From Chloroflexota bacterium (GTDB lineage: Bacteria; Chloroflexota; Anaerolineae; Aggregatilineales; J027), in NCBI GenBank assembly GCA_016234595.1, contig JACRBG010000058.1, positions 48,001-112,000 of the forward strand: 64,000 nucleotides of DNA, in the 5' to 3' direction. Within the stretch, counting starts at the first letter, position 1; each line of letters starts with the position of its first letter. The notes below the pieces were generated by a model, which ran no database searches, was not told the origin of the DNA, and saw only the letters and a program-made list of their open reading frames with translations. Below are positions 1 to 8,136 of this stretch, piece after piece. Position numbers and translations under genes: made by a program.

Positions 1-2442
1 TTTGCTTCCCAAGCTGACTATGCTGAGCGGTTTGAACGCGAAGTTCAACTGGCTGCCCTCTTGGAACACCCCCATATTTTGCCCATTTATGATCATGGCA
101 CCGATCAAGGCATCAGCTACATCGTTATGCGTCTATTGACTGGTGGCACACTCAGCCAGCGATTGGAATTTTTTAAGCGCCCTTCGTTACGCGAGGCCCT
201 ACTTATTTTGCGACAGATTGGCAGCGGTTTGGACTATGCCCACAAACAAAACATCATCCACCGCGATCTAAAAGCCAGTAATGTGTTGTTTGATACCGAA
301 GGCAATGCCTATCTTGCCGATTTTGGCATCGCCAAATTATTACAGGTCGAACGTAGCGGGTTGACCACCACCGGGCAAGCGATGGGCACACCCGCGTATA
401 TGTCACCGGAACAATGGCGGGGTGAAAATGTTGATGCCCGCGCTGATATTTATGCCCTAGGCATTATCGCCTATATCCTGCTCACTGATGAAATGCCCTT
501 CCAAGCCAGCACACCCTATGCCATGATGCACAAACATCTGCATGAAAGTGCCAAGCTCCCTTCCTTGCTGCAACCGAATCTCCCCCCAGCGGTGAATTTG
601 GTCATGAATCGGGTACTTGCCAAAGACCCCAACACCCGTTATCCCACCGCCAGTAGCTTTGTCAATGCGCTTGAAGAATCCATTGCCGAGATACCCACCC
701 AAGAAAGCCTGACCACCGGATTTTTGGGCGACCAGACATTTAACACCTTGCCACCTGTCCCAGCGGGGCCATTGGAAGACACCCGCACCCCATTTGACCG
801 TAAGCGACACAAGCGACGTGCCAATAATCGAGTAATGGTGGCAACCTTGCTGTTAATTGGGCTAGGCTTAATTGGGCTAGGCGGATTGATTGTTTTTCTC
901 AGCAATTCGGATAACCCCAAAGAAAATCAGCCATCAGCAACACCTGCGACTATCGCCAAAGCCTCAGAAGAAACATCCATTTCGCAAGCCTTGACTGATG
1001 AAAATACGCCCATTCCGACCAATACACCCAAAGTGGAGACCACCCCCACACCCGACACGGCTCCGGAAAACCCACTGCAAATCACCGCCAAGACAGGTTC
1101 TCAAGTGGAACTCCTAAAAACTATTCCCGGTCGCGAAGCCCAAGATGCGGTATGGTCACCGGATAGCCAGTTTTTAGCCCTCGCCCGTCCCGATGGCGTG
1201 CATATTGTCGCTCTTGCAGATTTGGATGATCGCGTACTGCGGGGACATACCGACGATGTTGTCACAGTCGCCTTTAATCCCGATGGCAGCAAAATCGCGT
1301 CGGGTGGGGACGATAACACCGTGCGTATTTGGGAAACCCGCACGGGTTCAGAATTGTCGGTTTTACAAGGGCATACCAATAATGTCCACAGCGTCGCCTT
1401 TAGCCCGGATGGAACCCAGCTTGTCTCCGGCGGGGCCGACGGCAAAATCTGGTTGTGGAATGTCGCAGATGGGTCAGGTGTTTTGTTAGGTGGGCACTCA
1501 CGCTCGGTCGAGGAAGTGGCATTTAGCCCCGATGGGAAATTAGTGGCCTCGGCGGGCAGTGATTTTATGGTACGGGTCTGGGATGTCCAAACACGAACCA
1601 TGCTGACTGAATTGGCCGGACATACCGATTTGGTCTTTACGGTAGCCTTTAACCCGACCGGTACTCGTTTAGCCTCTGGCAGTGCCGATCGCACGCTGCG
1701 GATTTGGGATATTCAAAACAGTGATACGCTGGATATTTTGCAACCACCGGGAAGTTGGATCACCAACATCAAATACAGCCCCGATGGCAGCCTCTTGGCA
1801 ATTGCCAGTTCAGATGGTGCTCTCCAATTGTGGGATGTCGCTTCTGATGAGACAATTGCTACTCTGCAAGAACAGGGGCCTGCCATCAACAAATTAGCTT
1901 TTACTTCCGATGGTGCTATGTTGGTCTCGGTCAGTGCGCAAGGCGATGTCAAAATTTGGGCACTGCATCAAACCGAAGAAATGCTCAACCTACCCGTACG
2001 GCTCACTCGCCCCACCGCCATCAATGAAGTCATCCCTTATGATAGCCTTTGGACACCCCTCCAAAATAAATTTCGAGATATGACCTCCCCCGGCACAGCG
2101 GAGTATGAGCTTGCCATTAATCCAGCCCAAACGCTACGCTGGAATTATGTGTGGTGTACCGCCAATGATGCCCTTTTGCAAACCAGCCTAGCCGCCCTGA
2201 CGATGAAATTCTTCCTCAATGAGGTTGATATCGGCAGCAAATATTGGTTTGAGTACAACTACACCGAAAACGACCATCGTTGCCATAGTTGGACGACCCT
2301 CGTGAGCAATTGGGCTTTTACCGATGGCAGCCCGCTCGACTTCGATATTCGCTACACCCTCACCCGTACCGTCACAGATGGCAACAATAGTTATCAGGCC
2401 GGGGATTATATTCAGCGCATTCGTGTTTCCCCGGCTGAATAG
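1..2442 (+). CDS. WD40-repeat Ser/Thr protein kinase (5' partial)
   Basis: The reading frame is open from base 1, so the gene starts upstream of the window and lacks its glycine loop and ATP-binding lysine here. The visible part starts in helix C of a Hanks-type kinase (ERFEREVQLAALLEHPHI). It contains the catalytic loop HRDLKASN (residues about 87-94 of the fragment), DFG (107-109) and an APE-like SPEQW. A Pro/Thr-rich linker surrounds one membrane segment at about residues 278-300 (bases 832-900). About seven WD40 repeats follow (bases about 1130-1970), with repeated FSPDG and WD-type ends. The last 130 or so residues form an unrecognised, presumably extracytoplasmic domain. This is a receptor-like kinase: the cytoplasmic kinase is linked through the membrane to a beta-propeller that probably binds a partner or ligand. 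The family assignment is firm; the ligand and substrates are unknown. Confidence 0.93.
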   Translation, partial: FASQADYAERFEREVQLAALLEHPHILPIYDHGTDQGISYIVMRLLTGGTLSQRLEFFKRPSLREALLILRQIGSGLDYAHKQNIIHRDLKASNVLFDTEGNAYLADFGIAKLLQVERSGLTTTGQAMGTPAYMSPEQWRGENVDARADIYALGIIAYILLTDEMPFQASTPYAMMHKHLHESAKLPSLLQPNLPPAVNLVMNRVLAKDPNTRYPTASSFVNALEESIAEIPTQESLTTGFLGDQTFNTLPPVPAGPLEDTRTPFDRKRHKRRANNRVMVATLLLIGLGLIGLGGLIVFLSNSDNPKENQPSATPATIAKASEETSISQALTDENTPIPTNTPKVETTPTPDTAPENPLQITAKTGSQVELLKTIPGREAQDAVWSPDSQFLALARPDGVHIVALADLDDRVLRGHTDDVVTVAFNPDGSKIASGGDDNTVRIWETRTGSELSVLQGHTNNVHSVAFSPDGTQLVSGGADGKIWLWNVADGSGVLLGGHSRSVEEVAFSPDGKLVASAGSDFMVRVWDVQTRTMLTELAGHTDLVFTVAFNPTGTRLASGSADRTLRIWDIQNSDTLDILQPPGSWITNIKYSPDGSLLAIASSDGALQLWDVASDETIATLQEQGPAINKLAFTSDGAMLVSVSAQGDVKIWALHQTEEMLNLPVRLTRPTAINEVIPYDSLWTPLQNKFRDMTSPGTAEYELAINPAQTLRWNYVWCTANDALLQTSLAALTMKFFLNEVDIGSKYWFEYNYTENDHRCHSWTTLVSNWAFTDGSPLDFDIRYTLTRTVTDGNNSYQAGDYIQRIRVSPAE

Positions 2443-2444
2443 GC

Positions 2445-4043
2445 CTACTTAAAAACGATTTGGGTGGCGTGTCGTACATAATCTTGCGAACGTAGCGTTT
2501 CCAATAGGTCATCTGGAATCGGTTCGTCCAAAATCGCCACCGAAAGCGTCTGCCCACCCGGTTCAGCCCGACCTGTTCGCCAATCCGCGATATTGATACT
2601 ATTTTGCGACAACAGCAACCCGACCCTTCCAATAACACCGGGGCGGTCATAGCTCCCAATCACTAATAACACCCCCTCTGGCTTAAAGTCGGTGTGATAT
2701 TGATTGATTTTGACGATATGCGGCTCGGTGCGACCAAATAAAGCTCCTGCCATTGTGGTACTGCCTGCGTATGCCCCCGACCAATGGACTTGGCACGACA
2801 TCAAATTGGCATAATCCGAGCTATCTAGCCCTTTGGTTTGGCTGACAAAAATATTGCGTTCATGGGCCAGCAACGGCGCGTTGATATAATTGACTGTACC
2901 TTCACCCAACACTGGAATCAACAAACCACGCAGCAAAGCCACTGTCATGGGCTTGACCAGCCCTTCCACTTCCTGCCCCTTAAATTCCAACATCACACGG
3001 TTGATAGGGCCTCGCGCCAAAGCATGTTGCAGTGTGCCAATTCGTTCGGCCAATTTCAAATAGGGAGCAATCATTTCAAAGGGTCGCCCGTCCACAAATG
3101 GCATATTGACGACATTCCGATAATCCTCGCCGCGTAAGGCGTCCAACACTTGGCGCGCAATCAATAATCCCAAGTCGCGTTGAGCTTCGCGGGTGCTGTC
3201 GCCTAGATGGGGCGTGTGCAAAACATTCGGCTGGCTTAACAAAGGGGAATTGGTAATGGGTTCATGGGCATAGACATCAATCGCGGCCCCGGCCAATCGC
3301 CCATTTTTCAGCGAAGTCAGCAGGGCCTGTTCATCCACAATGCTGCCATGGGCGGTGTTAATCAACAACGCGCCGTGTTTAATCAGCGAAAAAGTCTCCG
3401 TGCCCAACAATCCCACCGTTTCAGGCGTGGTAGCGCAATGAATGCTCACAATATCTGAATCGGCCAGCAATTGAGCCAAGCCTACCAGCTTTAATCGCAA
3501 CTCCCCCAGTTGATTTTCAGTCACATACGGGTCATAGGCTTGCACATTCATACCAAAAGCAATCGCTCGGCGTGCCACTTCGCGCCCCACGCGCCCCAAC
3601 CCAATGATGCCCAGCCGTTTGCCATGCAACTCCATCCCAACATGTTGCTCGCGCTTCCAGACACCTGAGGTAAGGGCATTGTGGGCTTGAATCAGATTAC
3701 GCGCCATTGCCAACATCAAGGTAAAAGTATATTCAGCCGCGCTGATGGCATTGACGCCGGGGGTATTCATCACAATAATGCCGCGCCGGGTGGCTGCCTC
3801 AACATCAATACCTGCAATCCCGACACCTGCCCGCCCAATTACCTTTAGGTTAGGCATATTTTCAAGCAAGGTGGGGTCAATTTCAATTTCATCCCGAATG
3901 ATTAAAGCCTCGGCTGAACCTAATGTCGGATGTTTGCTCAGGTTGTCCGGGTCAACCACTTGGACCAAGCCCCCGACCTCGCCTCTCAACAAATTCAGTC
4001 CGGCTTCCGAAAGCGACGTTGCAATTAAAATTCGATGGGTCAC
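2445..4043 (-). CDS. serA: D-3-phosphoglycerate dehydrogenase
   Basis: A 532-aa long-type SerA that oxidises 3-phosphoglycerate with NAD, the first step of serine synthesis in the cytoplasm. In order it has a substrate-binding half, the Rossmann NAD domain with GLGRVG (about 150-155), the intermediate (ASB) domain and a C-terminal ACT domain (about 455-532, starting LLVIGSYDRPGVIG), which normally gives serine feedback. The catalytic His lies in TPHLGDSTREA and the catalytic Glu in VYAHEP. The usual catalytic Arg of the N-x-x-R-G motif is a His here (His232, in NTAHGSIVDE). The start is GTG and overlaps the stop of the upstream hydrolase as GTGA, so the two are translationally coupled. A SerB-like phosphatase is encoded at 50.4 kb; no serC is seen. 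Confidence 0.93.
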   Translation of the reverse strand: MTHRILIATSLSEAGLNLLRGEVGGLVQVVDPDNLSKHPTLGSAEALIIRDEIEIDPTLLENMPNLKVIGRAGVGIAGIDVEAATRRGIIVMNTPGVNAISAAEYTFTLMLAMARNLIQAHNALTSGVWKREQHVGMELHGKRLGIIGLGRVGREVARRAIAFGMNVQAYDPYVTENQLGELRLKLVGLAQLLADSDIVSIHCATTPETVGLLGTETFSLIKHGALLINTAHGSIVDEQALLTSLKNGRLAGAAIDVYAHEPITNSPLLSQPNVLHTPHLGDSTREAQRDLGLLIARQVLDALRGEDYRNVVNMPFVDGRPFEMIAPYLKLAERIGTLQHALARGPINRVMLEFKGQEVEGLVKPMTVALLRGLLIPVLGEGTVNYINAPLLAHERNIFVSQTKGLDSSDYANLMSCQVHWSGAYAGSTTMAGALFGRTEPHIVKINQYHTDFKPEGVLLVIGSYDRPGVIGRVGLLLSQNSINIADWRTGRAEPGGQTLSVAILDEPIPDDLLETLRSQDYVRHATQIVFK

Positions 4044-4732
4044 ACCTGACTTCCCCTCGTGAAAAAATGAATAATGGCGTCCGCCAACAATGACGGGGAT
4101 ATTTTATCTAGCAGATGGGGGGTTGCAGGTAAAATCTGCAATTCGCCCAATTGTAAGGCTCGATAGGCGACGATAGTTTCCTCAAGGCTGACCATACTAT
4201 CCCGATCCCCAAGCGCAATTCGTACTGGCTGAGTAATTTGGGCCAGTCCATCAGGCGTCAATAAATTCTGTTGACCTAGCCCAATCAACAAATCGCGTGT
4301 TTTTTCCAAAACCCATCGCCAATCTCTATGCGTCTCTCGTAAAGTTTGGGCATAATGCGGAATTTTCTGGGCAATTTTATCCGCGTCCAACAACTTAATT
4401 TCTTTTTCAGCCGTCGCAGGTGTCCAATCAAGTTTTGTTGCCAGTGTAAATACCCGCCCCACCCGTTCTGGATAGTTCAAAGCCAGATACAACGCCACAT
4501 ATCCACCCATGCTGTAGCCCAATACGTCGAATTTCTCAAGTCTATCTAACTTTAATACGTTCTCCGCAAAATGTTCGATCTTGAACGGCCTATCGGTCAA
4601 ATCCGCCCTACCGTGCCCCTCAAAATCAAGTGTCATCAAATGGAAGTGAGATTCGAGCAGCGGAATTAATGGCGTAAACTGCGATTTTGACCCCACCGCA
4701 CCATGCAACAATACCAAAGGTAAGCTTTCCAT
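4040..4732 (-). CDS. Alpha/beta hydrolase
   Basis: A 230-aa single-domain alpha/beta-hydrolase. The oxyanion segment LLHGAVGS is at residues 8-15, the nucleophile elbow GYSMGG places the catalytic Ser near residue 74, the acid is probably the Asp in LGDRD, and the catalytic His is in ATPHLLDK near the C-terminus. There is no signal peptide, so it is cytoplasmic. Substrate cannot be read from the sequence; esterase, lactonase and MenH-like activities are all possible. It is the middle gene of a three-gene minus-strand run: its Shine-Dalgarno AAGGA overlaps the AraC stop codon and its stop overlaps the serA GTG start. Confidence 0.85.
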   Translation of the reverse strand: MESLPLVLLHGAVGSKSQFTPLIPLLESHFHLMTLDFEGHGRADLTDRPFKIEHFAENVLKLDRLEKFDVLGYSMGGYVALYLALNYPERVGRVFTLATKLDWTPATAEKEIKLLDADKIAQKIPHYAQTLRETHRDWRWVLEKTRDLLIGLGQQNLLTPDGLAQITQPVRIALGDRDSMVSLEETIVAYRALQLGELQILPATPHLLDKISPSLLADAIIHFFTRGSQV

Positions 4733-4743
4733 CGTCTAATTCC

Positions 4744-5607
4744 TTATGAAGCATCTGGGAACACTTTACCAAGATACCGACCCGGCGTTACACCATAAAT
4801 ACGCTTAAAATGCTTAGTCAGATGGGCTTGATCAAAAAACCCAGACTCGACTGCCGCCTGCGAAATGGGGATTCCCTGTACAAGCAGTGTCTTAGCAAGA
4901 CGTACTCGCACCAAAATTTGATAGGCATGGGGCGTTAGACCAGTCTCGCGATGAAACACTCGACATAGGCGAAAGGAGCTAAGGCCCGCAACTTGGGCGA
5001 GGCTCTCAAGCGATACATTCTCACTAGGCAGCGCTTCGAGATAATCTTTTGCCAACTTGACAGCGCGATGCTCAGCACCTATATGGGACACCGCTACTTT
5101 GTCTACCGCATAGTTTGCCACCAAACTAGCGAGGGCTTCCAATAGCAAGGATTCGCCCGCCAAGGCCGAACCGGGCTTTTCGAGTACCATATGGGCTTGT
5201 CGTAGCCGGGTTGCCAAATCAGGATCACTGACCACATCTCCGGTCAATTGTGGAACACCGCGATCAGCCCCTGTAAGTTCCTGTAGAACCTGTTGCATTA
5301 AAGAGCCAGAGGGATAAAACGAACGGTAGCGCCAAATCGAATCTGCTGCGGGGCCACCCCCATGCACTTCGCCGGGATGCAATACAAACACGTCACCGGG
5401 GCCAACTCGGCGCACTTCCCCCCGAAATCGGGGCAAAGCCGTACCGCTTTCGGTCACACCAATCATGAACTCCTCATGGGTATGAGGCGAGAAATTAAAC
5501 TCGACAAAGTGGGCACGTAGCAACTCTAGTCCACCGAAAACTTCGGCGCGCCAAAGTTGAGCATGGTCTTGTGGTTTGGGTACATCAGGTTGTGCTTGGG
5601 TAGCCAT
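4744..5607 (-). CDS. AraC-family transcriptional regulator with cupin sensor domain
   Basis: A 287-aa regulator starting at the ATG of MATQAQPD; an earlier in-frame start at 5655 would add 16 unconserved-looking residues. The N-terminal half is a cupin-like ligand domain (HTHEEFMIG and HPGEVHGG motifs). The C-terminal 100 residues are the double helix-turn-helix of the AraC family (LAQVAGLSSFRLCRVFHRETG, then FFDQAHLTKHFKRIYGVTPG). It is divergent from the EamA transporter at 5713, which it probably controls, and co-directional with the hydrolase and serA. A TATACT hexamer lies only 6 nt before the ATG, so a leaderless transcript is possible. The effector is unknown. Confidence 0.9.
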   Translation of the reverse strand: MATQAQPDVPKPQDHAQLWRAEVFGGLELLRAHFVEFNFSPHTHEEFMIGVTESGTALPRFRGEVRRVGPGDVFVLHPGEVHGGGPAADSIWRYRSFYPSGSLMQQVLQELTGADRGVPQLTGDVVSDPDLATRLRQAHMVLEKPGSALAGESLLLEALASLVANYAVDKVAVSHIGAEHRAVKLAKDYLEALPSENVSLESLAQVAGLSSFRLCRVFHRETGLTPHAYQILVRVRLAKTLLVQGIPISQAAVESGFFDQAHLTKHFKRIYGVTPGRYLGKVFPDAS

Positions 5608-5662
5608 AACAAAAGTATAACGCGACACCCGACAAGAATATACAAGACAGTCCAAGTCTTTC

Positions 5663-5700
5663 TCTCTACGATGGAACTGAAATCTTGTCCAAAGTAGAGA
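5663..5700. promoter_or_regulatory. Inverted repeat between divergent araC-type and EamA genes
   Basis: TCTCTAC (5663-5669) and GTAGAGA (5694-5700) form an inverted repeat with a 24-nt spacer, in the 105-bp region between the divergent regulator and transporter genes. Position fits an operator for the AraC-family protein or a 5' leader hairpin of the transporter. This is a sequence observation only; no site consensus is known. Confidence 0.35.
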
Positions 5701-5712
5701 AAGCCAAAAATC

Positions 5713-6675
5713 ATGACAAACTCAACGAACCCATCACAGGCTACAAGATTCAAAATAGTGGTGGCGTTTCTTGCCATTTACCTCATCTGGGGAACAACCT
5801 TTTTAGGCATACGTATCGCAGTGGAAACGATCCCAGCTTTTATGATGGCTGGTCTACGTTTCTTCTTGGCTGGAAGTACCCTGCTAACCATTACGCTGGC
5901 CCAAGGAGGGCACTTCCCTACTTTGCGTCATTGGCGCTCCGCTGCCATTGTTGGGGGCCTAATGTTGGTCAGTGGAATCGGCTTGGTCAGTTTCGCGGAA
6001 GAGCGAATTCCGTCCGGGTTAGCCGCGTTGGTAGTAGCAACCATTCCGATTTGGATGGCGCTCTTGCAGTGGTTAGCTTTTGGTGGCAAACAACCAAGCC
6101 GGCAAGTATTTACTGGATTGGGGCTTGGTTTCATCGGTGCGATTCTACTTTTCGCGCCTGCTTTTAGCACACAGGCTGATAGCGACTATTTGGCAGGGAT
6201 AGGCATCGTCGTGGTAGGCGCTTTCAGTTTTGCTACGGGAAGTCTATATTCGCGGCGGGCTCCCCTACCAGAAGATACGCGCATTAGCACAGCAAGCGAA
6301 ATGTTGGCGGGTGGCGTTTTGCTTATGGTCGTCAGCCTAGTGGTAGGTGAACCCTCTCGTGTTGACATAGCTTTAATTTCGTTACGGTCTATCCTTGCAC
6401 TGGTTTATCTGACTGTTTTTGGATCCATCATCGGTTATACGGCCTATCTGTGGCTCCTGAAAACCGTCGAACCCGCCAAGGTGAGTACCAACTTCTATGT
6501 GAACCCGGTCATCGCAGTTTTTATGGGTTGGTTGGTGGTGGGTGAAAAAGTGACTGTAACAATGATTGTCGCTACCGCTATCATCTTGCTTGGTGTGGCT
6601 GTGATTAATACCAAACTCCCGCGTATCGGCCAACGCAGTATCAAAATGAATATGGAGCGCCTCTCCCCAGAGTAA
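5713..6675 (+). CDS. EamA/DMT-superfamily transporter
   Basis: A 320-aa integral membrane protein with about ten hydrophobic segments arranged as two EamA repeats (residues about 15-145 and 160-295). The first helix carries the family-typical LIWGTTFLGIR. It belongs to the drug/metabolite exporter family and probably exports an amino acid or small metabolite. It is divergent from an AraC-family regulator with a cupin domain, a common arrangement for ligand-induced export. It is followed by a strong hairpin. The substrate is not predictable from sequence. Confidence 0.92.
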   Translation: MTNSTNPSQATRFKIVVAFLAIYLIWGTTFLGIRIAVETIPAFMMAGLRFFLAGSTLLTITLAQGGHFPTLRHWRSAAIVGGLMLVSGIGLVSFAEERIPSGLAALVVATIPIWMALLQWLAFGGKQPSRQVFTGLGLGFIGAILLFAPAFSTQADSDYLAGIGIVVVGAFSFATGSLYSRRAPLPEDTRISTASEMLAGGVLLMVVSLVVGEPSRVDIALISLRSILALVYLTVFGSIIGYTAYLWLLKTVEPAKVSTNFYVNPVIAVFMGWLVVGEKVTVTMIVATAIILLGVAVINTKLPRIGQRSIKMNMERLSPE

Positions 6676-6683
6676 ATAGTCGG

Positions 6684-6723
6684 GTAGAGAAACCTTGCTG
6701 GGTCAAAAGCGAGGTTTCTCTAC
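6684..6723 (+). terminator. Stem-loop terminator after the EamA gene
   Basis: A perfect 12-bp stem GTAGAGAAACCT / AGGTTTCTCTAC with a 16-nt loop begins 8 nt after the stop codon. A T-run (TTTTT) occurs only 13 nt later, so termination may be weak. Confidence 0.6.
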
Positions 6724-6791
6724 TACTCAGCAAGATTTTTAGAGCACTCGTAATTAGGCAACTTTTTTACAGATTCGGAAGTTCTGCGACC

Positions 6792-6820
6792 TAAGACAAG
6801 CAATTTGCGTATGGTATAAT
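6792..6820 (+). promoter_or_regulatory. Extended -10 promoter of the E2-JAB-E1 operon
   Basis: TGGTATAAT (TATAAT at 6815-6820 with an upstream TG) is a near-perfect extended -10 element, 38 nt before the first ATG of the operon. The -35 position (6792-6797, TAAGAC) is poor, as expected for an extended -10 promoter. Confidence 0.55.
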
Positions 6821-6858
6821 TGAGGAAAGTTTGTTAGTGGAAAAGTTGCCAGAAAACA

Positions 6859-7644
6859 ATGCCAAAAACCAATCGCCGGGGCAATATGGCATGGTTACTC
6901 ACCATGTTCATCGCGTTTATGGTTCTTCTAGCTTCGGGCGAGTGGGCCGTTGCTTTTGTCTTGGGTGGCATCGTCACCCTTCTTGCGACAATGGCCCTCG
7001 CTGGAAACGCAGCCCGCACCATCCAAACCAACACCCGTGCCGCCCGCCGCGTCAGTCGGGCCAATCCTGTCTCACGTGAGCGCCGTCGCGTCCAAATGAC
7101 CCAAGCGGCCCGCCGTGCCAGCGAATATGCCAGCCTGCGTCCCGACCACGACACCAGTGGCTATCGCTTACAAGATGTGGGGTTGCTGGTCGAAGAAATT
7201 CGCAAGGACGGATTAGAACTGCGTCAGGCCCGCCTGCTTTCCCTAGATGACAACTCCCTTCGCCCCTATGTCGTCATAGATGCACCCACCTATGCCCACC
7301 CTCGCGCCAGTCTCATTCGTTTTCAAATAGGTGATGCCGCAGGTTATTCGCAATTTGTGTGCGAAATGGAACATTACATGCGCCCCGGCGAAAATTTACT
7401 TCTACCCGGTTATCGCCTCCCTCTTAAAGGCAATACCCGCCTCACCAATATCGGCAAATGGGATTTACAAGTGTGGGTAGATGGCGGCCTAGTTGCCTTG
7501 CACACTTTCACCATGTCCCCTTCGCTAGAAGAACGACGGCGGCAGTTTGGCCTAGATGGTGAAGCCCAAGTGCAAGTGGCGCTTGAAGATGATTCTTTAC
7601 CCATTTCCTTAGAAGAATTACTTTCTCAGCAGCGTACCAGTTAA
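6859..7644 (+). CDS. Membrane-anchored protein, first gene of the E2-JAB-E1 operon
   Basis: A 261-aa protein not recognised as a named family. Residues about 9-48 form two close hydrophobic segments (WLLTMFIAFMVLLASG and FVLGGIVTLLATMALAG). A strongly basic Arg-rich stretch follows (about 50-90), then a beta-rich globular domain (about 105-225) ending with an Ig-like strand pattern around GKWDLQVWVDGGLVALHTF. The C-terminus is acidic and ends SLEELLSQQRTS. The likely layout is a membrane hairpin with a cytoplasmic globular domain. It precedes the E2-like gene by 18 nt, so it is probably the membrane partner, receptor or substrate of that system. It does not end in Gly-Gly and does not look like a ubiquitin fold. 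Confidence 0.8.
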   Translation: MPKTNRRGNMAWLLTMFIAFMVLLASGEWAVAFVLGGIVTLLATMALAGNAARTIQTNTRAARRVSRANPVSRERRRVQMTQAARRASEYASLRPDHDTSGYRLQDVGLLVEEIRKDGLELRQARLLSLDDNSLRPYVVIDAPTYAHPRASLIRFQIGDAAGYSQFVCEMEHYMRPGENLLLPGYRLPLKGNTRLTNIGKWDLQVWVDGGLVALHTFTMSPSLEERRRQFGLDGEAQVQVALEDDSLPISLEELLSQQRTS

Positions 7645-7662
7645 TTTTCAGGAAGACAGGCA

Positions 7663-8136
7663 GTGGCTACACAATGGTGGGGAACTAAAAAGAACGTTTC
7701 ACCCCGTCTGCGTCTGGAAGTCGAATTGATGCAGGCCACCTTTGGGAATACGTTCCAGTTAAAGTTCGACAAAAATGATACACTTTCGTGGTTGGGCATG
7801 GTCGAGGTGAATTTGGTTGGGTTGCCCCAGCGCGATCACGAGGTCAAAATTTTCTATCCCAAAGATTATCCCAACCGCCCAGCCGAAGCCTATGTGCTTC
7901 AGCCATATATTTACAGCCCAAAACATCAATTTGAAGACGGGCAGCTTTGTTTGTTTAATCCCAAAGATGGCATTTCCTACGGTTGGAACCCTTCGACCTC
8001 GACTGCCGTCACAGTAGCAGGCTGGGCTATTGAATGGTTATATGCCTACTATACATGGCGGGCGACTGGTGAATGGCCCGGTATTGAAGAAAAACTCAAA
8101 CGGAACTTGATGGATTGGCTGAAACCGCGCCGATGA
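7663..8136 (+). CDS. E2-like ubiquitin-conjugating-fold protein
   Basis: A 157-aa protein with a GTG start preceded by a GGAAG-type ribosome site. The order of motifs matches the UBC fold: central strands (WLGMVEVNL, HEVKIFYP), then YPKDYPNRPAEAYV, which corresponds to the YP..YP..PP segment of E2 enzymes. Next come HQFEDGQLCLF, with the only cysteine of the protein (Cys96) where the catalytic E2 cysteine sits, and WNPSTSTAVTVAGWAIEWL, matching the W.P..t....i..i region. The predicted role is to carry a modifier as a thioester on Cys96. Its stop codon overlaps the JAB start (ATGA), and E1-like and JAB-like genes follow directly, supporting a ubiquitin-like conjugation pathway. Sequence is far from eukaryotic E2s, so the call rests on motif order plus context. 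Confidence 0.85.
   Translation: MATQWWGTKKNVSPRLRLEVELMQATFGNTFQLKFDKNDTLSWLGMVEVNLVGLPQRDHEVKIFYPKDYPNRPAEAYVLQPYIYSPKHQFEDGQLCLFNPKDGISYGWNPSTSTAVTVAGWAIEWLYAYYTWRATGEWPGIEEKLKRNLMDWLKPRR

Noticed and set aside
1101..1694. Minus-strand ORF under the WD40 repeats
   Set aside because: A shadow created by repeat composition; no ribosome site and Ser/Pro-biased content.
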